Below, one piece after another: positions 15,907 through 24,360 of a stretch of DNA of 34,905 nt (position 1 is the stretch's first letter; the number at the start of each line of letters is the position of its first letter). Under the pieces are notes generated by a model that saw only the letters and a list, made by a program, of their open reading frames with translations, did not search any database and was not told the DNA's origin. The stretch lies in assembly GCF_001866055.1 (NCBI RefSeq), contig NZ_MLQS01000012.1, positions 1 to 34,905 of the forward strand, given 5' to 3'. The stretch is from Anaerobacillus alkalidiazotrophicus (GTDB taxonomy: Bacteria; Bacillota; Bacilli; Bacillales_H; Anaerobacillaceae). A program made the position numbers and the translations under genes.

Positions 15907-16410
15907 TTACTTATTAAATTCAAAATTACCTGGTTCAAACCACTCATCAGGTCGGAAATCACCACTCATATGTGGTACTTGACGGTGGCAATCAATACAT
16001 GAGCCTTTAGCATCATGTGAAATATTTTGTAACCCTGGTTCATGACAACTAATACAGTTTTTCTCAATAATTTCTCTAGATTTAGCAGTGGCATAAATGA
16101 CATCTGGTATTTTACTAGCACCAATTGTTGTCATATACCCATGACTTACTGCACTAATTCCTTTGAACGTATACTTTGCGATTTTACTATCTGTAGGTGC
16201 GTGACAATCGTTACAGTTAAGAGCAGCATGATTAGAGTTATTAAATGTTGTTATTGTTCTTTCATAAACGTGACAACTAGCACAAAACTCTGGAGTATCA
16301 GTAGCATTGATCGCCCCCTCTGTTACAGCAAGCCCTACTATACCAATAAACACACCGACTAATGTAAACAATAGTAGTTTTTTGTTCAGTTTTTCTAGTA
16401 GTTTTTTCAC
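15907..16410 (-). CDS. nrfH: NrfH tetrahaem quinol dehydrogenase (copy 1), Tyr at the haem-1 Met position
   Basis: A membrane-anchored NapC/NirT-type tetrahaem protein that oxidises menaquinol and passes electrons to NrfA. 167 residues: one N-terminal helix (about 12-30), then CASCH (43-47), CNDCH (66-70), CISCH (119-123) and CIDCH (138-142). The C-terminal FRPDEWFEPG is shared with the second copy. NrfH proteins usually have CxxCHxM at haem 1, the methionine being the haem ligand; here the sequence is CASCHVYE, with tyrosine at residue 49. All other features are intact. A ribosome site GGGAGG lies before the ATG. It forms a two-gene operon with nrfA copy 1. Confidence 0.95.
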   Translation of the reverse strand: MKKLLEKLNKKLLLFTLVGVFIGIVGLAVTEGAINATDTPEFCASCHVYERTITTFNNSNHAALNCNDCHAPTDSKIAKYTFKGISAVSHGYMTTIGASKIPDVIYATAKSREIIEKNCISCHEPGLQNISHDAKGSCIDCHRQVPHMSGDFRPDEWFEPGNFEFNK

Positions 16411-16597
16411 GTTCTCCCCCCTCCCAAAAGCATCTTTAGTAAATTTATAGGTTAACTAGGTATTATTTAAGCGGTATATTACCTAAAATTAGTACCTAAC
16501 AATCCCTTGGTATGTAAACCTAATCAACATTAAAATCATAATTTCACACAAAATTATATAATCTACTATTAGATTACGTTCAAACCTTTGACACCAC

Positions 16598-16613
16598 TGT
16601 GAGAAATATCACT
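16598..16613 (-). promoter_or_regulatory. Fnr/CRP-type operator of nrfHA copy 1
   Basis: TGTGA-GAAATA-TCACT. On the minus strand TAATCT (16,571-16,576) sits where a -10 box should be if the operator is centred at -41.5. A better TATAAT-like box is further on (16,553-16,558), which would put the site near -60, also an accepted activator position. Confidence 0.65.
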
Positions 16614-16824
16614 CATCTTTGTGAACTTTTTTTGAACAAACTTAACAAAAAAATCCCTTAACCTTTATATATGAAATATTCCCATCTCCTAGTCATATCG
16701 CTTTAAAGCTTATTATCAAAGGATATAGAGTTTTTGTTGAAAAATTTATATCTTTCAACTTTTGAAATGTTTACAAATAACAGGCATATTGAACGACTTT
16801 TAACAGGATCAAAAATGCCACAAC

Positions 16825-16840
16825 TGTGACCATCATCACA
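16825..16840 (-). promoter_or_regulatory. Second Fnr/CRP-type palindrome upstream of nrfHA copy 1
   Basis: A perfect TGTGA-CCATCA-TCACA, with another TGTGA half-site at 16,847. It lies between the nrfA copy 2 terminator and the nearer operator, more than 400 bases from nrfH. No convincing -10 lies at the matching distance (TTAAAA at best). It may be an upstream site for the same operon. The rest of 16,411-16,880 is AT-rich with no gene. Confidence 0.55.
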
Positions 16841-16879
16841 TTTTATTGTGACAAATTGATGAACAACTAAATTAAAAAA

Positions 16880-16922
16880 TAAAAAACCCCTTCCAAAGTG
16901 ATGAACTTTGAAAGGAGTTGCT
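16880..16922 (-). terminator. Terminator after nrfA (copy 2)
   Basis: On the minus strand AACTCCTTTCAAAG and CTTTGGAAGGGGTT form a 14-bp stem with G-U pairs, followed by TTTTTTATTTTTT. It starts about 12 bases after the stop codon. Confidence 0.9.
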
Positions 16923-16933
16923 AAAATTATAAA

Positions 16934-18406
16934 TTAGTTATCACGGACATTTGGGAACCAATCATTAATTGCTTGCTTATGTTTTTCATGGGATACCGTT
17001 TCATTGATAACATTTTGCTTTGTTATTTCAATTTGACGCTCTAATTCTTCAATATCTTCTCCAATTGCCATTAATGCTCTTGTAGCAACTAAAATAGCTT
17101 CTTGAGATTTATCAATCGATCTTGCAAAGGAAGCCATCGCTCCATCCGGATTGTGGAATCCATATGAATTTTCAGCAGCTGGCATATCCCAGAACCATTG
17201 TCCTTCACGTACTAACGATTGTGCTTCTTTAATCTTTTCTTCATCAACACCACGAGTAATCATACGGTTTACATAGTAGTGAGCAGTAGCTCCTATATCT
17301 TGTGCCCTTAATAATTGTACTTTATGGCGATCTTGAATATCTTCAACTCGGGTTTCTAAATAAGTTGCTGATTTATCACCATGACAAGTACGACAAGATT
17401 CTTCAATTGTTACTAACGGTGAACCCCAACGGTGAGAAGAAATCTTCTTTTTGCCGTCAACTCGTTGATATGGCATATGACAATCTGCACACGATACTGT
17501 TTGGTGAGGACCGTAGCTCCATAGTTCGTACTCAGGATGTTGAGCTTTTAAAATTGGTGTATTTGAAATGGTAGAAACATACTCACCTTTGAAACCACCT
17601 TCTCTTGAAGCTTGGTACTCTGAGTATTCCCATTGATCTTCAAATGTTAACCCATAACCCCAAGGGAATGTTGTTTGTAAGTCGTTTAGTGGATCGAAAT
17701 AATATTCAACATGACATTGGGCACAAACTAGAGAACGCATATCATGCTGTGTTGCATTTTCATAATCAAACCCTAATCTATCTAATGCGTCAGTTAATTG
17801 TGGAAGCGAAATACGTAATTCCATAGTTACAGGATCATGGCATGTGGCACATCCAACAGATGCATGGCCCCACTCAGCAACATTTCCTTTACCATCAGTC
17901 ATCATACCTTTATCATCGCCTGCGAATTCTTCTAACCATGGTAGTGCTTCATCATGATAGTTAAGTTTATATGCACGTTCAGGACCAAACTCCTCAATCA
18001 TTGCAGGGAAGACAGTTGTTTTACATGACATACATGCAGAAACTGCATTCGGATTACCAGTAATACGTCTTACATTCATTTGATCTTCAAATGCATACGT
18101 ATGGCCACGAGTTAAATTATATTCAACCGCAAAACCAAAACCATTCCAAACAATCGGTAACAATGGTTCGATTGAAGGATCGTTCTTTGGTAATACCTCC
18201 TTTTCATTCTCCATATTCTTCATGTAACTTTCCCAGTGTAATGGAAACTTATCTTTAAAAGCAAGGTTATTCCATTCGTTTGGATCTAGTCCAGTGTTCA
18301 TCGGTTCTTCCTCTTGCGCTTTAGACCCTGAACACCCCACTAATACAAGCATTAAGAAGGCAGATATTATTAGTAACAAAAGCGATTTTTTGTTAGTGCT
18401 ATGCAT
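16934..18406 (-). CDS. nrfA: Ammonia-forming cytochrome c nitrite reductase (copy 2)
   Basis: A second NrfA, 490 residues from the ATG at 18,406. That start is chosen because AAAGGG lies nine bases before it, whereas it directly touches an earlier ATG at 18,415. It has a lipobox LVGC (C25) and haem sites CMSCK (125-129), CATCH (186), CAQCH (228), CADCH (306) and CRTCH (338), the HVEYYF segment and KAQHPE (287-292). It is clearly related to copy 1 along its whole length, with identical blocks such as YQRVDGKKKISSHRWGSPL. It differs by an extra loop near residues 160-178 (FAGDDKGMMTDGKGN). It is coupled to nrfH copy 2, 18 bases upstream. Confidence 0.97.
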   Translation of the reverse strand: MHSTNKKSLLLLIISAFLMLVLVGCSGSKAQEEEPMNTGLDPNEWNNLAFKDKFPLHWESYMKNMENEKEVLPKNDPSIEPLLPIVWNGFGFAVEYNLTRGHTYAFEDQMNVRRITGNPNAVSACMSCKTTVFPAMIEEFGPERAYKLNYHDEALPWLEEFAGDDKGMMTDGKGNVAEWGHASVGCATCHDPVTMELRISLPQLTDALDRLGFDYENATQHDMRSLVCAQCHVEYYFDPLNDLQTTFPWGYGLTFEDQWEYSEYQASREGGFKGEYVSTISNTPILKAQHPEYELWSYGPHQTVSCADCHMPYQRVDGKKKISSHRWGSPLVTIEESCRTCHGDKSATYLETRVEDIQDRHKVQLLRAQDIGATAHYYVNRMITRGVDEEKIKEAQSLVREGQWFWDMPAAENSYGFHNPDGAMASFARSIDKSQEAILVATRALMAIGEDIEELERQIEITKQNVINETVSHEKHKQAINDWFPNVRDN

Positions 18407-18424
18407 TATTTTCATCCCTTTCTA

Positions 18425-18940
18425 TTAGTTAGTTGGTTCTGCAAATTTAAATTGTCCAGGCTCAAACCATTCAGTCGGTCTAAAGTCACCTTTATTATGC
18501 GGTACTTGACGGTGACAATCGATACAGCTATCATATGCACCACTGTGGTCTACATTTTGTAACCCTGGTTCATGACAACTAATACAATTGTTATTAATAA
18601 CCTCTTGTGAATCGGCTGTGGCATGTAATACATCAGGAATTTTGCTAGCTCCGAGAGTATTCATGTACATATGACCTACCCCTGCTTTTGCTTTAAAGGC
18701 CATTTTAGCTGTAAAACTATCACGTGGTGCATGACAATCATTACAAGTTAATGCAGCATGATTGGAATTTGCAAAAGTTTCAAATGCCGTCCCCATAATG
18801 TGACAGCTAGAACAGAACTCACCAGTATCCGTCGCTTTCATCGTTCCAGCAGTCCCTGCAAAAAGAACAACACCTGCAAAAATACCAATCAAAGTAAATA
18901 ATAAAACTTTCTTATCTAGTTTTCTCAGCATATCTCTCAC
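18425..18940 (-). CDS. nrfH: NrfH tetrahaem quinol dehydrogenase (copy 2)
   Basis: 171 residues: a membrane helix (about 12-31) and four haem sites, CSSCH (43-47), CNDCH (66-70), CISCH (119-123) and CIDCH (139-143). The first is followed by I48 and M49, giving the CxxCHxM pattern expected of NrfH, unlike copy 1. It delivers electrons from menaquinol to NrfA. The strong likeness to copy 1 (EPGLQN, CIDCHRQVPH, FRP-EWFEPG) points to duplication of the whole nrfHA unit. It is the first gene of a two-gene operon behind an Fnr-type promoter. Confidence 0.97.
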   Translation of the reverse strand: MRDMLRKLDKKVLLFTLIGIFAGVVLFAGTAGTMKATDTGEFCSSCHIMGTAFETFANSNHAALTCNDCHAPRDSFTAKMAFKAKAGVGHMYMNTLGASKIPDVLHATADSQEVINNNCISCHEPGLQNVDHSGAYDSCIDCHRQVPHNKGDFRPTEWFEPGQFKFAEPTN

Positions 18941-19058
18941 CTGTCTCTCTCCCCTTTCTTAAGTAAGTACTATTGATTAAACACCTAATAACGGAGCTTA
19001 ATACCGAAACTAAAATCATGTATAAAAGCAAAAATGATTGTTTTTTCTCTATACCTTT

Positions 19059-19101
19059 ATCATACTTTCATACAATTTCCCACAATGTGATGAAAATCAC
19101 T
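19059..19101 (-). promoter_or_regulatory. Fnr/CRP-dependent promoter of nrfHA copy 2
   Basis: TGTGA-TGAAAA-TCACT (19,086-19,101) is followed on the minus strand by TATGAT (19,059-19,064) at exactly the distance that centres the operator at -41.5 from the expected start. This is the clearest class II arrangement of the set. More TGTGA-like half-sites lie just upstream (about 19,107 and 19,117). Confidence 0.75.
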
Positions 19102-19142
19102 TTTTTTGTGACGTAGTTGTGAACTATAGTGATCCAAAACGA

Positions 19143-19187
19143 AAAAGTAGAAATTCTCATTTATTTAGAGAAATCTCTACTTTTAGT
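19143..19187. repeat. Large imperfect hairpin
   Basis: AAAGTAGAAATTCTC and GAGAAATCTCTACTTT pair with one mismatch and a bulge, and T-rich ends lie on both sides. It may be a second terminator insulating nrfHA from the binding-protein gene. Bases 19,188-19,416 contain no gene that I can support. Confidence 0.5.
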
Positions 19188-19416
19188 AAGAGTTGATTAA
19201 CTTTAAATTAACACCTAATTAGATAAAGCAAATTTAAACTATGTATGAATGTGTAACGAGAGGAAAAATGCCTTATTAACGAACTATAATTTGTTAAAAT
19301 CAGAAGGAGGATGAATAGTGTAGGAATTTCAGAAATACGCTAACCTAAAGAATCGTTAAGCTGCTGTCTATTCGCTAAAACTTCATGTAAAATTTTATAA
19401 CTTTAAGATTTATTTT

Positions 19417-19476
19417 AAAAAAGAAGCTGAGTCTATAAGAATGCATTAGCATTCATTATAGTTCAGCTTCTTTTAC
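19417..19476 (-). terminator. Terminator after the binding-protein gene
   Basis: On the minus strand AAGAAGCTGA and TCAGCTTCTT pair around an inner ATGAATGC/GCATTC stem, then TTTTTTAAAA. It starts a few bases after the stop codon at 19,482. Confidence 0.88.
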
Positions 19477-19481
19477 AATTA

Positions 19482-21071
19482 TTATTGCTTAATTGTTACA
19501 TTACCTAATTGGAACATTCCATTTGGATGTTGCCAGAAACCTTGAACATTCTCACTAACACCTACAAGATACTGTTGGTGGTGTGTATAAAGCATTGGAG
19601 CTTCTTCTACAAGAATTTCTTGAGCCTGTGTGTAGAGTTCATGACGCACTTCTGGATCAGATTCTTGACGCGCCGCATCTAAAATCTCATCTAGTTCGTC
19701 ATTTGCAATAAATGAACGGTTACCAGCCTCACCATGATTATTAGAATGGAATAATGCATACATACCATAGTCAGCGTCAGCTGTAACAGTTACCCAACCA
19801 AGGATAAACATATCATGTTCACCACTAGCTGTGCCCGCTAAATATGCACCCCACTCCATAACTTCAATTTCTACGTCAACACCAATCTCTTTTAATTGAG
19901 ACTGTACAAATTCTGCAGTATCCATACGAGCAGGGTTGTCATTCGTCCAAATCGTTGTTTTAAAACCATCTTCATAACCAGCTTCTGCTAAAAGTTCTTT
20001 AGCTTTTTCAACATCGTAGCTAATTGGAGAAACATTTTCATTAAAACCAAATACATTTGGTGCTAATGGCCCAACAGCAGGTGTACCAAACCCATCTAAA
20101 AGACCATCAATAATAATATCTTTATTAACTGCCATTGAAATAGCTTGACGAACTCTTACATCGTCAAATGGTGCTTTTTGTAAGTTAAATCCAATATAAG
20201 CTAAACTTAAGCTATCTGTTTTTTCTACGAATGAATCCGGGTTAGCATCAATACGGCTTACGTCAGTTGAACGAACTTGCTCAATAATATGTGAATTACC
20301 CGTTTCTAATTCAGCAATACGAGTTTGATCTTCTGGAACTACTTTAAATGTTACAGTGTCAATTTTCGCTTGCTCTCCCCAGTAGTTTTCATTTTTAGCT
20401 AACTTAACATATTGACCAGGTACCCATTCTTCATAAACAAATTGACCAGTACCAACTGGATTCTCATTAACTACACTTCCTGGATCTTTCCCTTCAGCCA
20501 TAGCCGCATAATCAGCTTCAATTGACTCAAGGCTAATGATCCCACCACCAGTATGCGCTAAGTGAGATGGTAGTGGAGCAAATGGAAACTCGGTAGTAAA
20601 TTGTACTGTAAACTCATCTACAACTGTTACATCAGTAATCATATCAAATAGGAAAGAACGCGGTGAAGCAACCTCAGGATCAAGAACACGATCAAAGTTT
20701 GCTTTTACAACTTCAGCGTTAAAATCTGAGTCATCATGGAACTTAACTCCTTCACGAAGCTTAAACTCCCAAACAGTATCTTCAACTAAATCCCACTCCG
20801 TAGCAAGTGCAGGATGAAGCTCACCATTTGCATCCTGGAGTAATAGTGAATCGTAAATATTTGTTGCTACATTACTTGAAGGTGAATCATTTGACCCATG
20901 AGGATCTAATGAAACAGCATCAGATGGAAGAGCAATAACTAAATCGCCACCTTCAACAACCTCAACTTCTTCATCAGCTGGTGCTGCGTCGTCTTGAGCG
21001 CCACATGCAGCGATTACAAAAGATAACAGTAAAGCAATTGTAATCATAAAAAATTTGTTCTTTGAAAACAT
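19482..21071 (-). CDS. ABC transporter substrate-binding lipoprotein (peptide/glutathione family 5)
   Basis: A 529-residue extracytoplasmic binding protein of the family-5 group (DppA/OppA/GsiB-like). It has a lipobox VIAAC (C23), an acidic linker, then GDLVIALPSDAVSLDPHGSNDSPS, the usual start of the family. LREGVKFHDD, NPVGTGQFVYEEW and VRQAISMAVNK are further family landmarks. The overall pattern is closest to proteins annotated as glutathione or dipeptide binders; the real ligand cannot be read from sequence. It is divergent from the permease/ATPase genes and probably supplies them. Confidence 0.93.
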   Translation of the reverse strand: MFSKNKFFMITIALLLSFVIAACGAQDDAAPADEEVEVVEGGDLVIALPSDAVSLDPHGSNDSPSSNVATNIYDSLLLQDANGELHPALATEWDLVEDTVWEFKLREGVKFHDDSDFNAEVVKANFDRVLDPEVASPRSFLFDMITDVTVVDEFTVQFTTEFPFAPLPSHLAHTGGGIISLESIEADYAAMAEGKDPGSVVNENPVGTGQFVYEEWVPGQYVKLAKNENYWGEQAKIDTVTFKVVPEDQTRIAELETGNSHIIEQVRSTDVSRIDANPDSFVEKTDSLSLAYIGFNLQKAPFDDVRVRQAISMAVNKDIIIDGLLDGFGTPAVGPLAPNVFGFNENVSPISYDVEKAKELLAEAGYEDGFKTTIWTNDNPARMDTAEFVQSQLKEIGVDVEIEVMEWGAYLAGTASGEHDMFILGWVTVTADADYGMYALFHSNNHGEAGNRSFIANDELDEILDAARQESDPEVRHELYTQAQEILVEEAPMLYTHHQQYLVGVSENVQGFWQHPNGMFQLGNVTIKQ

Positions 21072-21203
21072 TTTGAAACCCCCTGATTTTTGTTTGTTTG
21101 TATATTCAAAATACTATTCTCAAAAACTAAAATGAATATAACTTAATTTTCTTAAAAAAGCAAATATAATATTATCAATAGCTAAAATAATTATTTTCTT
21201 CTT

Positions 21204-21231
21204 ATTATAATATCGATTATAAACGCAACAA
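21204..21231 (-). promoter_or_regulatory. Possible promoter of the binding-protein gene
   Basis: Minus-strand TTGTTG (21,226-21,231), a 16-base spacer and TATAAT (21,204-21,209). The area is so AT-rich that chance matches are likely. Confidence 0.4.
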
Positions 21232-21338
21232 AATTAGTGTTTTTAGAAATTTCAGCAAGTACAAAATAGTTATAATAATTAGTAAATTATAGGTACCTTT
21301 CAAACACAAAAGTAATTTCAGTATAGTATTTTTTAACG

Positions 21339-21366
21339 TTGTAATATAACAAATAAGTGCTATAAT
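21339..21366 (+). promoter_or_regulatory. Promoter of the permease/ATPase operon
   Basis: TTGTAA (21,339-21,344), a 16-base spacer and TATAAT (21,361-21,366), giving a leader of about 60 bases before the first ATG. Together with the minus-strand candidate it makes 21,072-21,433 a divergent promoter region. Confidence 0.55.
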
Positions 21367-21433
21367 TATTTCTTGTGTAGATTTGATGCAAATTATGTCG
21401 AATATTTAAAATTTAGAGAGGGTGAAGTATTCT

Positions 21434-22329
21434 ATGATTGAACAAACAGAAAAGAATTCAGTTATGCAGAACTCTCCATCTAATCCTAGATTGGAAAGCT
21501 GGAAAACTTTTTTAAGAAATTAAGAAAAAACAGGGCTGCTATGGTTGGTGGAATTCTAATATTACTTTTTATAATAATAGCTCTTATTGGTCCATTCTTT
21601 GTCCCTTATGACGGAACCGAACAAAATCATATGAACAAACTATCAACTCCTTCAGCCGAGCATTGGTTTGGTACGGATCACCATGGTAGGGATATCTTTA
21701 GTCGAATTATCCACGGTATGTCAATTACGTTATTTATTGGTTTCTCTTCAGTAGCAATTGGAACCGTTGTCGGAGTGTTCCTTGGTTTAATTTCCGGTTA
21801 CTACGGCAAAAGAATTGACGCTGTTATTATGAGAACAATGGACGTATTGCTTGCTTTCCCAGGAATACTTTTAGCATTAGCAATAGTAAGTGTACTTGGT
21901 GGGAGTTTAACTAATGTTATTATTGCCGTTGGTATATTTGCTATACCATCTTTTGCGAGGATTGTACGTGGTTCAACATTATCAGTGAAAAAACTAGAGT
22001 ATATCGATGCAGTAAAAGCACTTGGTGCAAGTGATGTTAGGATTATTTTCAAGCATATCCTCCCTAATGTTTTATCACCTATTATCGTTCAATCTAGTTT
22101 ATATATGGCTTCAGCGATTTTAACTGCAAGTGGTTTATCATTTTTAGGAATGGGTGCACAACCACCAACACCTGAGTGGGGTGCAATGTTAAGTGCTGGA
22201 CGAAGTTATTTGTTTGACGCACCGCACGTTGCCTTATTCCCTGGTCTTGCAATTGTTATCGTTGTATTAGCATTTAATATATTTGGCGATGGCTTAAGAG
22301 ACGCACTAGATCCGAAAATGAAAAACTAG
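21434..22329 (+). CDS. ABC transporter permease, DppC type, with a frameshift near the N-terminus
   Basis: A binding-protein-dependent inner-membrane permease of the DppC/GsiD group, with hydrophobic helices and the EAA-type loop (VKALGASDVRIIFKHILPN). A good ribosome site (AGAGAGGGTGA) and ATG at 21,434 begin a normal hydrophilic N-terminus (MIEQTEKNS...PRLESWKTF), but this frame stops at 21,521-21,523. The continuing frame (KKLRKNRAAMVGG...) is one base out of phase, and joining them needs one more T in the T6 run at 21,508-21,513. The intact part from ATG 21,541 is 262 residues, a little short for the family (about 280-300). It could be a real mutation, a sequencing error in a homopolymer, or slippage that restores the frame. 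Confidence 0.85.
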
Positions 22330-22347
22330 AAGAGAGGTGCACTAAAA

Positions 22348-23292
22348 TTGTTTACATTTATTATTAGACGGATTATTCAAACGATTCCTGTACTCATTGG
22401 TGTTACTGTTCTTGTATTTATGCTTATGCACCTCATTCCTGGTGACCCTGCACAAATCATCGCAGGAGAGAGTGCTTCAGAACAGCAAGTTGAACAAATG
22501 AGAGAAAGATTAGGATTAAATGATCCATTACCGGTTCAATATTTTAAATATATAGGAAATGCAGTACAAGGTGATTTAGGAAGCTCTGTAAGAAACGGTC
22601 GTCCTGTAATGGATGAAATTAAAGGGCGTTTTTGGATCACTGTAGAACTTGCCGTATATAGTACGATTTTAAGTATTTTTATTGGTTTATTTGCTGGAAT
22701 TATCTCAGCAACAAGACATTATACTTTCACAGATGTCTCAATTATGATTGTAGCTTTATTTGGTCTATCAATGCCAAACTTCTGGCTTGGGCTTATGTTA
22801 ATACAATGGTTTTCTATCGGTAATATCAGTTGGATCCCATTTGATACAAGTTGGTTCGCTCCATCTGGATGGGGATCATGGCAACAAAATGTTCTTCCTG
22901 TCATTACTTTGGGAACTGGTGGTGCAGCAATTATTGCTCGTATGACCCGTTCAAGCATGCTTGAAGTTATTGGACAAGACTATATTCGAACTGCTAGAGC
23001 AAAAGGTGTGAAAGAACCTGTAATTATTTACCGTCATGCTCTAAAAAATGCTTTAATTCCTGTTGTTACTATCGTTGGTTTACAATTTGGTTCTTTACTT
23101 GGTGGTACAGTATTAACAGAAACAGTATTTTCTATTAATGGTATGGGACGACTTATTATCGATGCAATCCGTGCACGTGACTTCCCAGTTGTACAGGGTG
23201 CTGTTTTAATAATTTCTTTACTTTTCGTACTAGTTAACTTAATTGTCGATATTTCATATCGTTACTTGAATAAACGTGTTGACTTAGATTAA
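22348..23292 (+). CDS. ABC transporter permease, DppB type
   Basis: 314 residues with about six helices, the N-terminal IIRRIIQTIPVLIGVTVLVF typical of DppB/OppB, HLIPGDPA, and the EAA loop segment RTARAKGVKEPVIIYRHALKNA. It makes the transmembrane channel with the DppC-type subunit. The start is TTG, supported by GAGAGGTG eight bases upstream. The DppC-type gene comes before the DppB-type gene, which is the reverse of the usual order. Confidence 0.95.
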   Translation: MFTFIIRRIIQTIPVLIGVTVLVFMLMHLIPGDPAQIIAGESASEQQVEQMRERLGLNDPLPVQYFKYIGNAVQGDLGSSVRNGRPVMDEIKGRFWITVELAVYSTILSIFIGLFAGIISATRHYTFTDVSIMIVALFGLSMPNFWLGLMLIQWFSIGNISWIPFDTSWFAPSGWGSWQQNVLPVITLGTGGAAIIARMTRSSMLEVIGQDYIRTARAKGVKEPVIIYRHALKNALIPVVTIVGLQFGSLLGGTVLTETVFSINGMGRLIIDAIRARDFPVVQGAVLIISLLFVLVNLIVDISYRYLNKRVDLD

Positions 23293-23322
23293 AAACAACC
23301 TAAACAAAGGGTGTGAGTTACT

Positions 23323-24360
23323 ATGAGTAATAATGAAACAATTATTGAAGTTCGTGATTTACGGACTTCGTTTTATACAGATGCTGGAGAAGTTAAAGCT
23401 GTAAACGGTGTGAACTTCTCTGTTCCAAAAGGAAAAACTTTAGGTATCGTAGGCGAATCTGGTTCAGGAAAAAGTATTACATCACTTTCGATCCTTCGTC
23501 TTATTCAAAACCCTGGTAAAATTGTAGGTGGAGAAATCCTTTTTAAAGGAGAGAACCTATTAAATTTAACTGAAGCCCAAATGCGTAAAATACGTGGCAA
23601 TAAAATCTCAATGATTTTCCAAGAACCAATGACTTCTTTAAATCCTGTATATACTGTTGGTGATCAAATTGCAGAATCTTTTCGAATTCACCAAGGTCTT
23701 AGTAAGAAAGAAGCATTAAAAAAAGCAGTTGAAATGTTGAAATTTGTTGGAATACCTTCACCAGAGCAACGAGTCAAGCAATATCCTTATGAATTATCTG
23801 GTGGTATGAGACAGCGCGTTATGATAGCTATTGCCCTAGCTTGTAATCCAGAACTATTAATTGCTGACGAGCCTACTACAGCACTAGATGTAACGATTCA
23901 GGCTCAAATCTTAGAATTAATGAAGAAGCTTCAAAATGAATTAGGTATGTCTATCATAATGATTACACATGATTTAGGTGTTGTTGCTGAAACATGCGAT
24001 TATGTTGCGGTTATGTATGCTGGTAAAGTAGTTGAATACGCAGATGTGAAGTCCCTTTTCCATTCACCTACTCATCCTTATACAATTGGTTTATTAAATT
24101 CACTACCACGTCACGATGTAGATGTTGAAGGTGAATTAGAAGTTATTAAAGGGTCAGTACCAAGTCCTACAAATATGCCTGAAGGGTGCCGATTTGCGCC
24201 ACGTTGTCCGCATGCGAGTGCTATTTGCGAAGCAAAATTACCTGAACTAAAAAAGCTAGATTCAGATAACGAAGTGCGTTGTTGGATCTATTCAAATGAA
24301 TGGGATGGTAATCAGGAGGTGAAAAAAGAGTATGAAAAAAGAGCTCTTAAAAGTAACTGA
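23323..24360 (+). CDS. Peptide-type ABC transporter ATP-binding protein, DppD/OppD type
   Basis: 345 residues. Walker A GESGSGKS (44-51), Q-loop [12 protein letters not shown], signature LSGGMRQR, Walker [13 protein letters not shown] and the C-terminal oligopeptide-transporter domain with the cysteine pattern [15 protein letters not shown], which may bind an iron-sulfur cluster as in related DppD proteins. It forms a heterodimeric ATPase with the next gene, overlapping it by 29 bases. The ribosome site is GGGTGTGAG before the ATG. Confidence 0.95.
   Translation: MSNNETIIEVRDLRTSFYTDAGEVKAVNGVNFSVPKGKTLGIVGESGSGKSITSLSILRLIQNPGKIVGGEILFKGENLLNLTEAQMRKIRGNKISMIFQEPMTSLNPVYTVGDQIAESFRIHQGLSKKEALKKAVEMLKFVGIPSPEQRVKQYPYELSGGMRQRVMIAIALACNPELLIADEPTTALDVTIQAQILELMKKLQNELGMSIIMITHDLGVVAETCDYVAVMYAGKVVEYADVKSLFHSPTHPYTIGLLNSLPRHDVDVEGELEVIKGSVPSPTNMPEGCRFAPRCPHASAICEAKLPELKKLDSDNEVRCWIYSNEWDGNQEVKKEYEKRALKSN

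Noticed and set aside
16042..17826. Several plus-strand frames inside nrfH and nrfA genes
   Set aside because: They lie antisense to clear haem-protein genes with all CxxCH/CxxCK motifs intact and are merely shadow frames.
19285..19343. TATAAT followed by a strong AGAAGGAGG and a ten-codon frame on the plus strand
   Set aside because: The ribosome site touches the ATG with no spacing, no -35 is visible, and the peptide is too short to support.
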